Assembly: GCF_032878875.1 (NCBI RefSeq)
Contig: NZ_CP118157.1
Span: 3,534,001-3,598,000, forward strand
Reading direction: 5' to 3'
DNA: 64,000 nucleotides
Source: Microbacterium sp. AB
GTDB lineage: Bacteria > Actinomycetota > Actinomycetes > Actinomycetales > Microbacteriaceae
Part shown: positions 34,686 to 43,219 of the stretch, piece by piece
Position numbering within the stretch: the stretch's first letter is position 1
Layout of the letters: each line of letters starts with the position of its first letter
The notes under the pieces: generated by a model
The model's database searches: none
The model's input: only the letters and a program-made list of their open reading frames with translations
What the model was told of the DNA's origin: nothing
Translations under genes and position numbers: made by a program

Positions 34686-36002
34686 ATGAACGCCGTGACC
34701 GCATCCCTCGGCCCCGTCGAGAACGACGCCGGGTCGGACCTCCTGGAGCGGACCGTCACGCGACAGGACCTCCGCCGGGACGCCGTCCTCGGCGCGGCAC
34801 TCTTCGGCGCCGCCGTCATCAGCATCGCCCTGGCGAGCGTGTCGGGCGCTTTCCTCACCCGGCCGGAGAACGCCGGATGGTCGCTGCTGGCGAGCGCCTT
34901 CATGACGCTCCCGCTCGGGCTGCGCCGCCGGCTCCCGGTCACGGTCACGGTGGTCGTCTGCGGAGCGTACTTCGTGGCGGTGTCGCTGCAGTTCCCGGAG
35001 CTCTACGTGAGCCAGGTCGCGATCTTCATCGCGATCTTCACGATCGGCGCGTGGCTCGACGACCGACGGCGTGCGGCGATGGCGCGCGTCCTCATCACCG
35101 CGGCCATGTTCCTCTGGCTGCTGGTCACCACCTTCGTCGGGGCGACCGACACCGAGGCGCTCGAGGAGAGCTTCGCCGGCGCCCTCTCCCCGTATCTCGC
35201 GTACATGCTGCTCATCTGGCTCGTGAACGCGGCCTACTTCGGCGGCGCGTACTATATGGGCGATCGGGCATATACGGCCGCGCGCACCAAGGCCATCCTG
35301 CAGCGCCGGACCCGGGAGCTCGAGGAGGAGCGGGAGCGGACGGCCGCGCAGGCGGTCGCGCTGGATCGCGTCCGCATCGCGCGCGAGCTCCATGACGTCG
35401 TCGCCCATCACGTCTCGGCCATGGGCGTTCAGGCCGGCGCGGCGCGCACCGTCATCGACGGCGACCCCGAGGCCGCCCGCAGCGCGCTGGCGGTCGTCGA
35501 GGACTCGGCCCGCTCCGCCATCGCCGAGCTGCATCATCTGCTCGACACCCTCCGCACCGCCGACGGCGACCCGGACTTCTCCGCCGGGGCGCCGTCGACC
35601 CTGCGGCTCGAGAGCCTCCGCTCCCTCGCCGAGGCGATGACCGCCTCCGGGACCCCGACGAACCACGTCGTCGTGGGGGAGCCCGTCCCCGTCCCGGACC
35701 TCGTGCAGGTCAACCTCTATCGCGTCGCGCAGGAGGCGCTCACCAACGCGCGCCGCCACGGCGGCCCCGATGCGACCGCGGAGGTGCGCGTGCGCTACAC
35801 CGACGAGTCCGTCGAGCTGGAGGTCACGAACGCGGGCCGCATCGCCCTCGACGCACGCCCGGGTCTCGGCCAGCTCGGCATGCGCGAGCGGGCGATCGCC
35901 TCGGGCGGGACGCTCGAGCTCCGCGCACGCGATCGTGGCGGCTACCTCGTGCGCGTCACGGTCCCGCTGACGTCGGATCGACGCGTGACGGCCGCCGCAT
36001 GA
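34686..36002 (+). CDS. Sensor histidine kinase (HisKA_3, NarL-partner type)
   Basis: The 438-aa kinase has about five membrane helices (residues 40-190), a basic coiled linker, the phosphoacceptor box ELHDVVAHHVSAMGVQ and an HATPase domain with LTNARRHGG and GLGQLGMRERA. TAGCGT (34674-34679) ends 6 nt before the ATG, giving a leaderless start. The response regulator overlaps its stop (ATGA), and an ABC exporter follows, probably the regulated output. Confidence 0.93.
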   Translation: MNAVTASLGPVENDAGSDLLERTVTRQDLRRDAVLGAALFGAAVISIALASVSGAFLTRPENAGWSLLASAFMTLPLGLRRRLPVTVTVVVCGAYFVAVSLQFPELYVSQVAIFIAIFTIGAWLDDRRRAAMARVLITAAMFLWLLVTTFVGATDTEALEESFAGALSPYLAYMLLIWLVNAAYFGGAYYMGDRAYTAARTKAILQRRTRELEEERERTAAQAVALDRVRIARELHDVVAHHVSAMGVQAGAARTVIDGDPEAARSALAVVEDSARSAIAELHHLLDTLRTADGDPDFSAGAPSTLRLESLRSLAEAMTASGTPTNHVVVGEPVPVPDLVQVNLYRVAQEALTNARRHGGPDATAEVRVRYTDESVELEVTNAGRIALDARPGLGQLGMRERAIASGGTLELRARDRGGYLVRVTVPLTSDRRVTAAA

Positions 36003-36682
36003 CCGCGTCGATCCGCGTGCTCGTCGTCGACGACCACGCCACGATGCGGGCGGGCTTCCGGATGATCCTCGAGGCGACGGGGATCGTCGTCTCGGGCGAG
36101 GCGGCGACGGGGGAGGAGGCCGTCGCCCGGGCGGCCGAGCTCCGCCCCGACGTCGTGTGCATGGACGTCCAGATGCCCGACATGGACGGCATCGAGGCCA
36201 CACGCCGCATCGTCGAGGCCGGCACGGCGGCGCACGTCGTCATCGTCACGACGTTCGACCGAGACGACTACCTCTTCTCCGCGCTGGACGCGGGCGCGAG
36301 CGGCTTCGTCCTCAAGAACGCCGGTCCCGAGGAGCTCGTGAACGCCGTCCGCGTCGTCGCGGCGGGCGACGCCCTCCTCGCGCCGGAGGTGACGCGTCGC
36401 GTCATCCAGCGGCACGCGCGGTCGGCCCTGGCCGATGACGCGCCATCCCGTGCCGCCACGCCGTCCGACCCCGCACAGCCGGCCGACCGGGCCGGCCTCA
36501 CCGATCGAGAGCTCGAGGTGCTGCGTCTGCTCGCCCAGGCGCTGAGCAACGCCGAGATCGCCCGCACGCTGTTCATCGGAGAGGCCACCGTGAAGACGCA
36601 CGTGTCGAACCTGCTGCTCAAGCTCGGGGCACGGGATCGCGTCGCGGCCGTCGTATACGCGCATCGGCATGGGCTCGCCTGA
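35999..36682 (+). CDS. NarL/FixJ-type response regulator
   Basis: The 227-aa protein has a receiver domain with phosphoacceptor Asp56 in CMDVQMPDMDG, a linker and a LuxR-type helix-turn-helix (LTDRELEVLRLLAQALSNAE, then TVKTHVSNLLLKLGARDR). It is translated with the kinase through an ATGA overlap. The neighbouring downstream ABC exporter is the likely target. Confidence 0.94.
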   Translation: MTASIRVLVVDDHATMRAGFRMILEATGIVVSGEAATGEEAVARAAELRPDVVCMDVQMPDMDGIEATRRIVEAGTAAHVVIVTTFDRDDYLFSALDAGASGFVLKNAGPEELVNAVRVVAAGDALLAPEVTRRVIQRHARSALADDAPSRAATPSDPAQPADRAGLTDRELEVLRLLAQALSNAEIARTLFIGEATVKTHVSNLLLKLGARDRVAAVVYAHRHGLA

Positions 36683-36688
36683 GATGAG

Positions 36689-36729
36689 TCCCCCGCGCGG
36701 CGGACACACGTTCTCCGCCTGACGGGGGA
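36689..36729 (+). terminator. Two-part hairpin after the response regulator gene
   Basis: TCCCCCG pairs with CGGGGGA (7 bp). Inside it, after a 3x3 internal loop, GGCGGA pairs with TCCGCC (6 bp) around a 9-nt loop. It begins 6 nt after the stop codon and lies before the TAGCGT hexamer (36752-36757) that starts the next transcript, so it probably ends the kinase/regulator message. Confidence 0.55.
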
Positions 36730-36786
36730 GGCGCCCGGCCACGCGACTTCCTAGCGTGGGTCACACACCGAGAGGAAGGCACACGG

Positions 36787-37671
36787 ATGCTGAGACTGCG
36801 AGGGATCACGAAGCACTACGGCGAACGCCGGGTGCTGGACGACGTCTCGTTCGACGTCGCGAGAGGACGGCTCACCGGCTTCGTCGGAGGCAACGGGGCC
36901 GGCAAGACCACGACGATGCGGATCGTGCTCGGCCTGCTGTCCCACGACGGGGGAGAGGTGACCCTCGGCGACGCGCCGCTCACGGCGGCGCAGCGCCGGC
37001 ACTTCGGGTACATGCCCGAGGAGCGCGGCCTCTACCCGAAGATGAAGGTGCTCGAGCACATCGTGTATCTCGCGCGCCTGCACGGATACGGCAAGGACGA
37101 GGCGACGTCCAAGGCCACGGAGCTGCTCGAGCAGCTGGGCCTGGGGGAGCGGCTCGGAGACAACGTCGAGGCTCTCTCGCTCGGCAACCAGCAGCGCGCG
37201 CAGATCGCCGCCGCTCTCGTGCACGACCCCGAGGTGCTCATCCTCGACGAGCCGTTCTCGGGTCTCGACCCGCTCGCGGTCGAGACGGTCGCCGGCGTCC
37301 TGCAGCAGCGCGCGTCCGACGGCGTGGCCGTGCTGTTCTCGTCGCACCAGCTCGACGTCGTCGAGCGGCTGTGCGACGACCTCGTCATCATCGCCGGGGG
37401 CGGCGTCCGCGCCGCAGGCCCTCGAGACGCGCTGCGCGACCAGCACTCGTCGAACCGGTACGAGCTCCTCACGGACGGCGACGCCGGATGGCTGCGCGCC
37501 GAGCCGGGCGTCGAGGTCGTCGAGTTCGAGGGCGGGTTCGCCCAGTTCGACGTCGACGCCGACGAGACCGCTCAGCGTGTGCTGCGCAAAGCACTCGATC
37601 GCGGCGCCGTCGCCAGCTTCGCGCCGCAGCATCCCTCCCTCTCCCAGATCTACAAGGAGGTCATCCAGTGA
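36787..37671 (+). CDS. ABC-2 type exporter, ATP-binding subunit (NatA-like)
   Basis: The 294-aa ATPase has Walker A GGNGAGKTT, the signature variant LSLGNQQRAQI, Walker B VLILDEP and H-loop FSSHQ, and a DUF4162-like C-terminal domain. It begins at ATG 36787 with GAGGAAGG upstream; TAGCGT at 36752-36757 is the likely -10. The permease overlaps its stop (GTGA). NatA-type systems export Na+ or toxic compounds. Confidence 0.93.
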   Translation: MLRLRGITKHYGERRVLDDVSFDVARGRLTGFVGGNGAGKTTTMRIVLGLLSHDGGEVTLGDAPLTAAQRRHFGYMPEERGLYPKMKVLEHIVYLARLHGYGKDEATSKATELLEQLGLGERLGDNVEALSLGNQQRAQIAAALVHDPEVLILDEPFSGLDPLAVETVAGVLQQRASDGVAVLFSSHQLDVVERLCDDLVIIAGGGVRAAGPRDALRDQHSSNRYELLTDGDAGWLRAEPGVEVVEFEGGFAQFDVDADETAQRVLRKALDRGAVASFAPQHPSLSQIYKEVIQ

Positions 37672-38795
37672 GCACTTCTCCCGCCCCCACACGGACCACG
37701 CACCGCCCGCCGGCTCCCACCGTGTCGCCGGCCCAGGGCGTCTGGCTCGTCGCCGAGCGCGAGCTGAGCACGAGGCTCCGCGCCAAGTCCTTCCTCATCT
37801 CCACGGCCATCCTGCTCGTCGCGGTGCTGGCCGGAGTGCTCTGGGCGGGGTTCTCGGCGGGCGACAGCAGCACGACCCGCGTCGCGGCCACGGGAGCCGT
37901 CGCGGCGCAGCTCCCGGAGGAGGCGTTCGACGTCACGGAGGTCGCCGATCGCGCCGCGGCGGAGGCGCTCGTCGAGGCCGGCGACGTCGACGCCGCGCTC
38001 GTCGAGGACCCGGCGTCGCCGACGGGGCTCACGGTCATCGCCCTCGACGAGACGCCGTCGTCCCTCGTCTCGGCGCTCTCCGTCTCGCCGACGGTCGAGC
38101 TGCTCGATCCGGAGGCCGCGGACGACGGCGCGCTGCGCTACGCCATCGGTCTCGTCTTCGGACTCGTGTTCTTCATGGCCGCGATGAGCTTCGGCACGCC
38201 CATCACGCAGAGCGTCGTCGAGGAGAAGCAGACGCGCGTCGTGGAGATCCTCATCTCGGCCATCCCGGCGCGCGTGCTGCTCGCCGGGAAGGTCGTCGGC
38301 AACACGATCCTCGCCGTCGGGCAGATCCTCCTGCTCATCGCCACCGCCGTCATCGGGCTCGTCGTGACCGGTCAGACGGAGTTCCTGCAGATGCTCGGCG
38401 CCCCCGTGGTCTGGTTCGCCGTGTTCTTCCTGTTCGGCTTCATCCTGCTCGCCGCGATGTTCGCCGCCGCCGGGGCGCTCGTCTCCCGGCAGGAGGACAC
38501 GGGCCCGACGTTGACGCCGCTCATCTATCTCACGATGATCCCGTACTTCCTCGTCATCTTCTTGAGCGACAACCCGCTCGTCATGACGATCCTGTCGTAC
38601 GTGCCGTTCTCGGCCGCGGTGGGCATGCCCGTCCGCCTCTTCTTCACCGAGGCGCAGTGGTGGGAGCCGCTCCTGTCGCTCGGCGTGCTGCTCGCCTCGT
38701 GCGTCGTCGTCATCCTGCTCGGCGCGAAGATCTACGAGAACTCGCTGCTGAAGATGGGCGCACGCGTGAAGCTCAAGGACGCGCTCAAGCGCTGA
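37668..38795 (+). CDS. ABC-2 type exporter, membrane subunit (NatB-like)
   Basis: The 375-aa protein has an N-terminal helix, a large extracytoplasmic domain (about residues 65-150) and a C-terminal block of five to six helices with VVEEKQTRVVEILISAIPAR (pieces EEKQTRVVEIL and ISAIPAR), the ABC-2 motif. It starts with GTG 37668, 7 nt after AAGGAGG, overlapping the ATPase stop. This topology matches NatB/YhaP-like permeases. Confidence 0.92.
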   Translation: MSTSPAPTRTTHRPPAPTVSPAQGVWLVAERELSTRLRAKSFLISTAILLVAVLAGVLWAGFSAGDSSTTRVAATGAVAAQLPEEAFDVTEVADRAAAEALVEAGDVDAALVEDPASPTGLTVIALDETPSSLVSALSVSPTVELLDPEAADDGALRYAIGLVFGLVFFMAAMSFGTPITQSVVEEKQTRVVEILISAIPARVLLAGKVVGNTILAVGQILLLIATAVIGLVVTGQTEFLQMLGAPVVWFAVFFLFGFILLAAMFAAAGALVSRQEDTGPTLTPLIYLTMIPYFLVIFLSDNPLVMTILSYVPFSAAVGMPVRLFFTEAQWWEPLLSLGVLLASCVVVILLGAKIYENSLLKMGARVKLKDALKR

Positions 38796-38807
38796 GCCCC
38801 CGCCGGA

Positions 38808-38851
38808 ACGGGGTGGCACGTCGTCCCCAGGGGGGCGGCGTGCCACCCCGT
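38808..38851 (+). terminator. 13-bp perfect hairpin after the ABC exporter
   Basis: ACGGGGTGGCACG (38808-38820) and its exact complement (38839-38851) form a 13-bp stem starting 13 nt after the permease stop. The 18-nt loop itself contains CCCC/GGGG. No U-run follows. It most likely terminates the exporter transcript. Confidence 0.65.
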
Positions 38852-38908
38852 CCGCGCGCCATGCGACGCCGGATGTCCGCGGCCCTCCCGCCCGCCCATG
38901 CACGGGAA

Positions 38909-38914
38909 TAGAAT
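38909..38914 (+). promoter_or_regulatory. Candidate -10 (TAGAAT) for the nitroreductase gene
   Basis: TAGAAT lies 70 nt before the nitroreductase start. It is followed by CCCCGCGTCGGGG and GTCGGG-N8-CCCGAC inverted repeats, so the leader may be structured. No convincing -35 is seen. Confidence 0.35.
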
Positions 38915-38983
38915 CCCCGCGTCGGGGCTTGATCCCGACAGGGCAACGGCGCCCGATCCATCCGCACGAACCAAGGAGCACAC

Positions 38984-39571
38984 ATGGGCGCCCCCACCCT
39001 CGACCGCACCGCCACGACCGACCACCCCGTCCTCGACGTCCTCGCCGGACGCTGGAGCCCTCGCGCCTACGACGCCGCCGCGCCCGTCGACGAGGCGAAG
39101 CTCCACAGCGCCCTCGAGGCCGCCCGCTGGGCGCCGTCGGCCTACAACGGCCAGCCCTGGCGCTTCGTCGTCGCACGCCGCGGCACGCCGGAGCACGCCG
39201 CCGTCGTCGAGAGCCTCGCCGAGTTCAACCGGCAGTGGGCGGGGGCCGCCGGCGTCCTCATCGTGGCCGTCGCCGAGACCGCCTCCGAGGACGGCCGAGC
39301 GAACACGCACGCGCTCTACGACCTCGGGCAGGCGGTCGCGCACCTCTCGGTGCAGGCGCACCACGACGGCCTCCTCGTCCACCAGATGAGCGGCTTCGAC
39401 CCCGCCGTCGTCCGCGAGCGCTTCGGCCTGCCCGAACGCCTCGCGCCGACCACCGTCATCGCCCTCGGCGAGCTCGGCGACGTCGACGCGCTGCCCGACG
39501 TGCTCCGCGAGCGCGAGACGGCGCCCCGCGTGCGCCGTCCCCTCCCGGAGACGCTCCTCGTCGACGCCTGA
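38984..39571 (+). CDS. Nitroreductase-family FMN protein
   Basis: The 195-aa protein has the N-terminal FMN motif RWSPRAYD and the segment ARWAPSAYNGQPWRFVVARR typical of the NfsA/NfnB-like superfamily. It continues with DLGQAVAHLSVQAHHDGLLV. It would reduce nitro or quinone-like compounds with NAD(P)H as a flavin-bound dimer. ATG 38984 follows AAGGAG by 6 nt. It converges on the thiamin-precursor transporter operon. Confidence 0.92.
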   Translation: MGAPTLDRTATTDHPVLDVLAGRWSPRAYDAAAPVDEAKLHSALEAARWAPSAYNGQPWRFVVARRGTPEHAAVVESLAEFNRQWAGAAGVLIVAVAETASEDGRANTHALYDLGQAVAHLSVQAHHDGLLVHQMSGFDPAVVRERFGLPERLAPTTVIALGELGDVDALPDVLRERETAPRVRRPLPETLLVDA

Positions 39572-39576
39572 GTCCG

Positions 39577-39600
39577 TCCGGCACCGAGCACGGTGCCGGA
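39577..39600. terminator. Bidirectional terminator hairpin between convergent genes
   Basis: TCCGGCACCG and CGGTGCCGGA form a perfect 10-bp stem with the tetraloop AGCA, starting 6 nt after the nitroreductase stop and 71 nt before the end of the opposing ABC ATPase gene. Confidence 0.75.
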
Positions 39601-39670
39601 GATCCGTCACGCTCGCGCCCGGATCCGGCCCGGACGGCGCTCTGCGCGCGCGATCTCCCTGCGTCGTGCA

Positions 39671-40429
39671 TCAGGACCCCGCTCGCCCTGCGGCGAGCAT
39701 GCGGCGGAGCCGGTCCTCCAGCTCGGGCACGCGAGGATCGCGCACGAAGCCGTCGCCGCGGGGGATGGCGCGCGTCACGGCGACGTCCCCGACGATGCGC
39801 CCGGGGGAGGACGCGAGCACGAGCACGCGGTCGGACATCCGGATGGCCTCGCGGATGTCGTGGGTGATGAGCAGCATGCTCCACCGGCTCTCCGCCCACA
39901 TGCCGAGGAGCCACTGCTGCAGCTCGTCGCGCGTGATCGCGTCGAGGGAGCCGAAGGGCTCGTCGAGCAGCAGGACCGGCTTCCCCTGGACGATCGTGCG
40001 CAGGAACGACACGCGCTGACGCATCCCGCCGGAGAGCTGCCGCGGGTACAGCATCTCCGTGCCCGCGAGGCCGAACGGCGCGAAGAGCCGGCCGGCCCGC
40101 TCACGCGCCTCACGGCGGGGGAGACCCGCGACCTCCAGGCCGATCGTCGTGTTGTCGAGCATGCGGCGCCACGGCAGGAGCACGTCGCGCTGCGGCATGA
40201 ACGCGAACGGCCGGTCGTCGCCGACCGCGGCGCCGGCGTAGCGGACGGCGCCCGCATCCGCCGCGAGCGCGCCGGTGAGCAGGGCGAGCAGGGTCGACTT
40301 GCCGCTCCCGCTCGGGCCGACGATCGACACGACCTCCCCCGGTTCCACGTGCAGCGAGACGCGGTCGAGGACGCGCCGATCGCCGAACGCCTTGCAGAGC
40401 CCGTCCACCTCGAGGGGCTGGGCGCTCAT
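39671..40429 (-). CDS. Thiamin-precursor (HMP-type) ABC transporter ATPase, ThiZ-like
   Basis: The 252-aa ATPase has Walker A GPSGSGKST, the signature LSGGMRQRV and Walker B VLLLDEPFGSLD, as in taurine/nitrate/HMP-type importers. It is the last gene of an operon headed by a TPP riboswitch, which points to uptake of hydroxymethylpyrimidine or another thiamin precursor. ATG 40429 overlaps the permease stop. Confidence 0.93.
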   Translation of the reverse strand: MSAQPLEVDGLCKAFGDRRVLDRVSLHVEPGEVVSIVGPSGSGKSTLLALLTGALAADAGAVRYAGAAVGDDRPFAFMPQRDVLLPWRRMLDNTTIGLEVAGLPRREARERAGRLFAPFGLAGTEMLYPRQLSGGMRQRVSFLRTIVQGKPVLLLDEPFGSLDAITRDELQQWLLGMWAESRWSMLLITHDIREAIRMSDRVLVLASSPGRIVGDVAVTRAIPRGDGFVRDPRVPELEDRLRRMLAAGRAGS

Positions 40430-41307
40430 CGCTCGGCTCCGCGCTCGATGCGCAGCCAGGGCAGGGCGACGCGCTCCGTGACGGTCACCACCGCGTACAG
40501 CAGCAGCGTCACGAGCGAGCTCACCACCACGGCGGCGAGGACGAGATCGGTGCGGAAGACGTTCTTCGCCGACTGCATGTAGACGCCGAGCCCCGCCACG
40601 GCGCCCGCGTACTCGGCGAAGATCGCCCCGACGACCGCATACGTGATCGAGATGCGCAGCGCCGAGAAGAACGACGGCATCGCCGCGGGCAGTCGGATCA
40701 TCCGGAAGACGGTCGTCCGGCCCGCCCCCATCGATCGCAGCAGGTGCTCCGCGTCGGGGTCGGCGGAGCCGAATCCGCGCAGCAGCCCGACGACCATGGG
40801 GAAGAACGTGACGAAGGCGACGAGCAGCACCTTGGGCAGCAGTCCGAACCCGAACCACAGCACGACGAGCGGCGCGAGGGCGATCATCGGCAGCGTCTGG
40901 CTCACGACGAGCAGGGGCAGGACGGCCCGGCGGAGGGGACGGGAGAAGTCGAGCAGCGTCGCCACGACGAGGGCGACGGAGACGGAGAGCGTGAAGCCCG
41001 TCACCGTCGCGATCAGGGTCGGGGCGGCGTTGCGCAGCAGCGCGTCCGACTCGGCGGCGCCGGCGGTCGCGATGCGCGTGGGAGAGGGGAGGACGTCGGC
41101 CGGCATGACGCCGGCCGACGCGACCGCCTGCCACAGGAAGAGGAGGGCGAGGAACGCCGCGGCAGGAGGCAGCACGCCACGGGCGACGTGCCGTGCTCCC
41201 CCCGCGAGCCCGCCGCCCGCATGTGAGACGCCCGTCCCCGCTCCGTCAGACGTCATCCGGGTCCGGGAATCCGCCCTCGGCCGATCCGTGCTCGGCACGT
41301 CCTTCAT
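40426..41307 (-). CDS. Thiamin-precursor (HMP-type) ABC transporter permease, ThiX-like
   Basis: The 293-aa permease has six helices and the conserved loop SMGAGRTTVFRMIRLPAAMP (EAA-type). ATG 41307 overlaps the binding-protein stop by 4 nt; a later ATG at 41256 would remove 17 polar residues. The operon position and the TPP riboswitch upstream define its role. Confidence 0.92.
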   Translation of the reverse strand: MKDVPSTDRPRADSRTRMTSDGAGTGVSHAGGGLAGGARHVARGVLPPAAAFLALLFLWQAVASAGVMPADVLPSPTRIATAGAAESDALLRNAAPTLIATVTGFTLSVSVALVVATLLDFSRPLRRAVLPLLVVSQTLPMIALAPLVVLWFGFGLLPKVLLVAFVTFFPMVVGLLRGFGSADPDAEHLLRSMGAGRTTVFRMIRLPAAMPSFFSALRISITYAVVGAIFAEYAGAVAGLGVYMQSAKNVFRTDLVLAAVVVSSLVTLLLYAVVTVTERVALPWLRIERGAER

Positions 41308-42353
41308 CCGGCCAGATCCTCGGCGTAGTACGCCGTCCAGTCCGGCGCCTCGGCGACCGTCTCGCCCTCGGCGTCGACGAGGAGGCCGTTCTCGACGAGG
41401 AACGCGCCGAACTCCTCCCATGCCACGGGATCGACCTCGCCCACCTCCCGGCCCTGCGCGGTGAGGTAGCCGTCCGTCGCCATGAGCTCGGCGCTGCGGC
41501 GCACGAGCTCCTCCGCGGCTCCGAGCGTGTCGGGGTTCGCCTCGATGAGGATGTCCGCCGCCTCGCCGGGATTCTCGGCGGCATAGGCGTATCCGCGCTG
41601 CAGCGCCCGGACGAACCCCGCGGCCTCGTCCGGATGCTCCTCGACGTACGCGTCGCTCGAGATGACGCCCGTCGACTGCTGCTCGGGAAGGCCGTAGTCC
41701 TGGTAGCGGAAGGCCGTGTAGGGATGGCCGTCGAGGTCCGCCTGGACGTCCTCCCACGTCGACACGGAGAGCGTGAAGTCGATGCGCCCCTGGCTGAGCG
41801 CCTCGTAGGCGCCCGTGTCGAGGACGACCTCCTCGAAGTCGCCCTCCCCGCCGTCGCCGACGATGACGGTCTCGGCGATCGCGCCGTACAGCGGCGAGCC
41901 GAACCCGCCGAAGACACCGCCGTCGAGGTCGGCGGGGCGCGCGATGTCGGAGCGGTCGCCGAGGGCGACGAGACGACCGGTGTCGCTCTGCGTCACGGCG
42001 AGCACCGACACGATGTCGAGACCCGCGGTGCGCCCCAGCTGCACGCTCGCCTGCCCGCCGATGCCGAAGTCGGCCTCGCCGGCGGAGACGAGGCCGGGGG
42101 AGGAGGCCGACCCGTAGGGGAGGATCTCGATCCGGAGCCCCTCGTCCTGGAAGTAGCCGAGGGCGTCGGCGACGTACACGCCGATGTGGTTGGTGTTCGG
42201 CGCCCAGTCGAGGGCGAACGACACCGGCGTGAGCCCTTCGCCTCCCTCGCCCGACGGGGCGGCCTGTCCCGCGCATCCCGCGACGAGGACGCCCGCGGCG
42301 AGGACGGCGGCTGCCGCGAGCGGGCGCGGACGAGCGGATGGTTGCAGACGCAT
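41304..42353 (-). CDS. Thiamin-precursor (HMP-type) ABC transporter binding lipoprotein, ThiY/NMT1-like
   Basis: The 349-aa protein has a lipoprotein signal (lipobox LVAGC) and an NMT1/THI5-type domain opening VSFALDWAPNTNHIGVYVAD, with FGIGGQASVQLGR. It would bind a pyrimidine precursor of thiamin outside the cell. ATG 42353 follows GAAGGG by about 8 nt; that sequence pairs with an upstream element, so the riboswitch can hide it. Confidence 0.93.
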   Translation of the reverse strand: MRLQPSARPRPLAAAAVLAAGVLVAGCAGQAAPSGEGGEGLTPVSFALDWAPNTNHIGVYVADALGYFQDEGLRIEILPYGSASSPGLVSAGEADFGIGGQASVQLGRTAGLDIVSVLAVTQSDTGRLVALGDRSDIARPADLDGGVFGGFGSPLYGAIAETVIVGDGGEGDFEEVVLDTGAYEALSQGRIDFTLSVSTWEDVQADLDGHPYTAFRYQDYGLPEQQSTGVISSDAYVEEHPDEAAGFVRALQRGYAYAAENPGEAADILIEANPDTLGAAEELVRRSAELMATDGYLTAQGREVGEVDPVAWEEFGAFLVENGLLVDAEGETVAEAPDWTAYYAEDLAG

Positions 42354-42356
42354 ATG

Positions 42357-42384
42357 CGTGCCCTTCGGTCGCTGACGGGGCACG
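42357..42384 (-). promoter_or_regulatory. Ribosome-site-sequestering hairpin below the TPP riboswitch
   Basis: CGTGCCC and GGGCACG form a perfect 7-bp stem around a 14-nt loop on the minus strand. The 3' arm contains GGG of the GAAGGG ribosome-binding site of the binding-protein gene. It lies between the aptamer and the start codon, which suits a translational expression platform. Confidence 0.6.
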
Positions 42385-42399
42385 GGGATGAAGAGATGC

Positions 42400-42484
42400 C
42401 TCCCTGCGCTGGCATGACCCAGATCAGGTTCGACGGTCGAAGGTTGGATGACCTTCCTCTCAGCCCGGCCTACCGGACTCCCGT
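42400..42484 (-). ncRNA. TPP riboswitch (THI element)
   Basis: Read on the minus strand, the leader contains the conserved blocks in order: GGGAGTCCGG, GGGCTGAGAGG, ACCTGATCTGG and CATGCCAGCGCAGGGA. These form the pyrimidine-sensor and pyrophosphate-sensor arms of the thiamin pyrophosphate aptamer, with a variable stem (AAGGTCATCCAACCTT) between. High TPP should shut off the downstream ABC importer. Confidence 0.95.
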
Positions 42485-42493
42485 GTGCTCGCC

Positions 42494-42519
42494 ATCGTAA
42501 CCTGTGCGGCGGCTATGGT
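42494..42519. promoter_or_regulatory. Back-to-back -10 elements for the thi operon and ykoF-like gene
   Basis: TACGAT on the minus strand (42499-42494) would start the transcript just before the riboswitch. TATGGT on the plus strand (42514-42519) ends 7 nt before the GTG of the YkoF-like gene. The two promoters overlap head to head, so one regulator could control both. Confidence 0.5.
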
Positions 42520-42526
42520 GGTCGGC

Positions 42527-43162
42527 GTGACCCCCGAGCAGACCGGCATCGCCGTCCCCCCGATCACCCCGCAGGAGTACGGCGTGGGCGCCCGCTTCAC
42601 GCTGTCGGTGTACGACTCCGACTACGTCTCGATCATCCTGGGCGCGCTCGGGGAGGCGGATGCGGACGGCCTCGTCGTGGAGACGAACGACATCTCCACG
42701 TTCGTCGGGGGCACGGAGCAGCGGGTCGCGGGGTTCCTGCGGGACGTGATCGCCGCCGCCGCAGCGCGCGGCGCGCACCTCTCCGCGAGCATCCTCCTCT
42801 CGCGCGGCTGCCCGGGGGAGCTGCAGTGCGAGCTGCCTCCCGGGGCGACCGCCCTCGCCGCATCGCCGATCGCCCTCGCCGCCACGGGGGTCCGCGCCCG
42901 TGCGCACTGGTCGCTGTATCCGCTCCTCGACGCCGGTCAGGCCGGCGGCGACCACATGGCGGCGATCGCCGCGGCCGTCGATCACGCGAGGGAGACCGGG
43001 CTGTATGCGGGGTCCGACCACTACGCCACGCGCCTCGACGGCGACCTCGCCGACGTGCTGGAGACCGCCGCGAACGCCTGGATCCTCGTCGGCCGCACCG
43101 TGCAGCACGTGACGACGCACCTCACGGTGTCGATCAACAGCCCCTCCGTCGTCGCCGGCTGA
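42527..43162 (+). CDS. YkoF-family thiamin/HMP-binding protein
   Basis: The 211-aa protein has two ferredoxin-like YKOF repeats (YGVGARFTLSVYDSDYVSIIL and GVRARAHWSLYPLLDAG in pieces), as in Bacillus YkoF, which binds thiamin or HMP and accompanies the ykoEDC importer. Here it is divergent from a TPP-riboswitch-controlled ABC importer, strengthening the call. I chose GTG 42527 because TATGGT ends 7 nt before it; ATG 42515 is in frame but overlaps the promoter. Confidence 0.87.
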   Translation: MTPEQTGIAVPPITPQEYGVGARFTLSVYDSDYVSIILGALGEADADGLVVETNDISTFVGGTEQRVAGFLRDVIAAAAARGAHLSASILLSRGCPGELQCELPPGATALAASPIALAATGVRARAHWSLYPLLDAGQAGGDHMAAIAAAVDHARETGLYAGSDHYATRLDGDLADVLETAANAWILVGRTVQHVTTHLTVSINSPSVVAG

Positions 43163-43219
43163 GGCCGCCCGCGCGTCATCCCCGCGGTCGAGATGGCGAG
43201 GACGGCAACGGCTGCCGCA

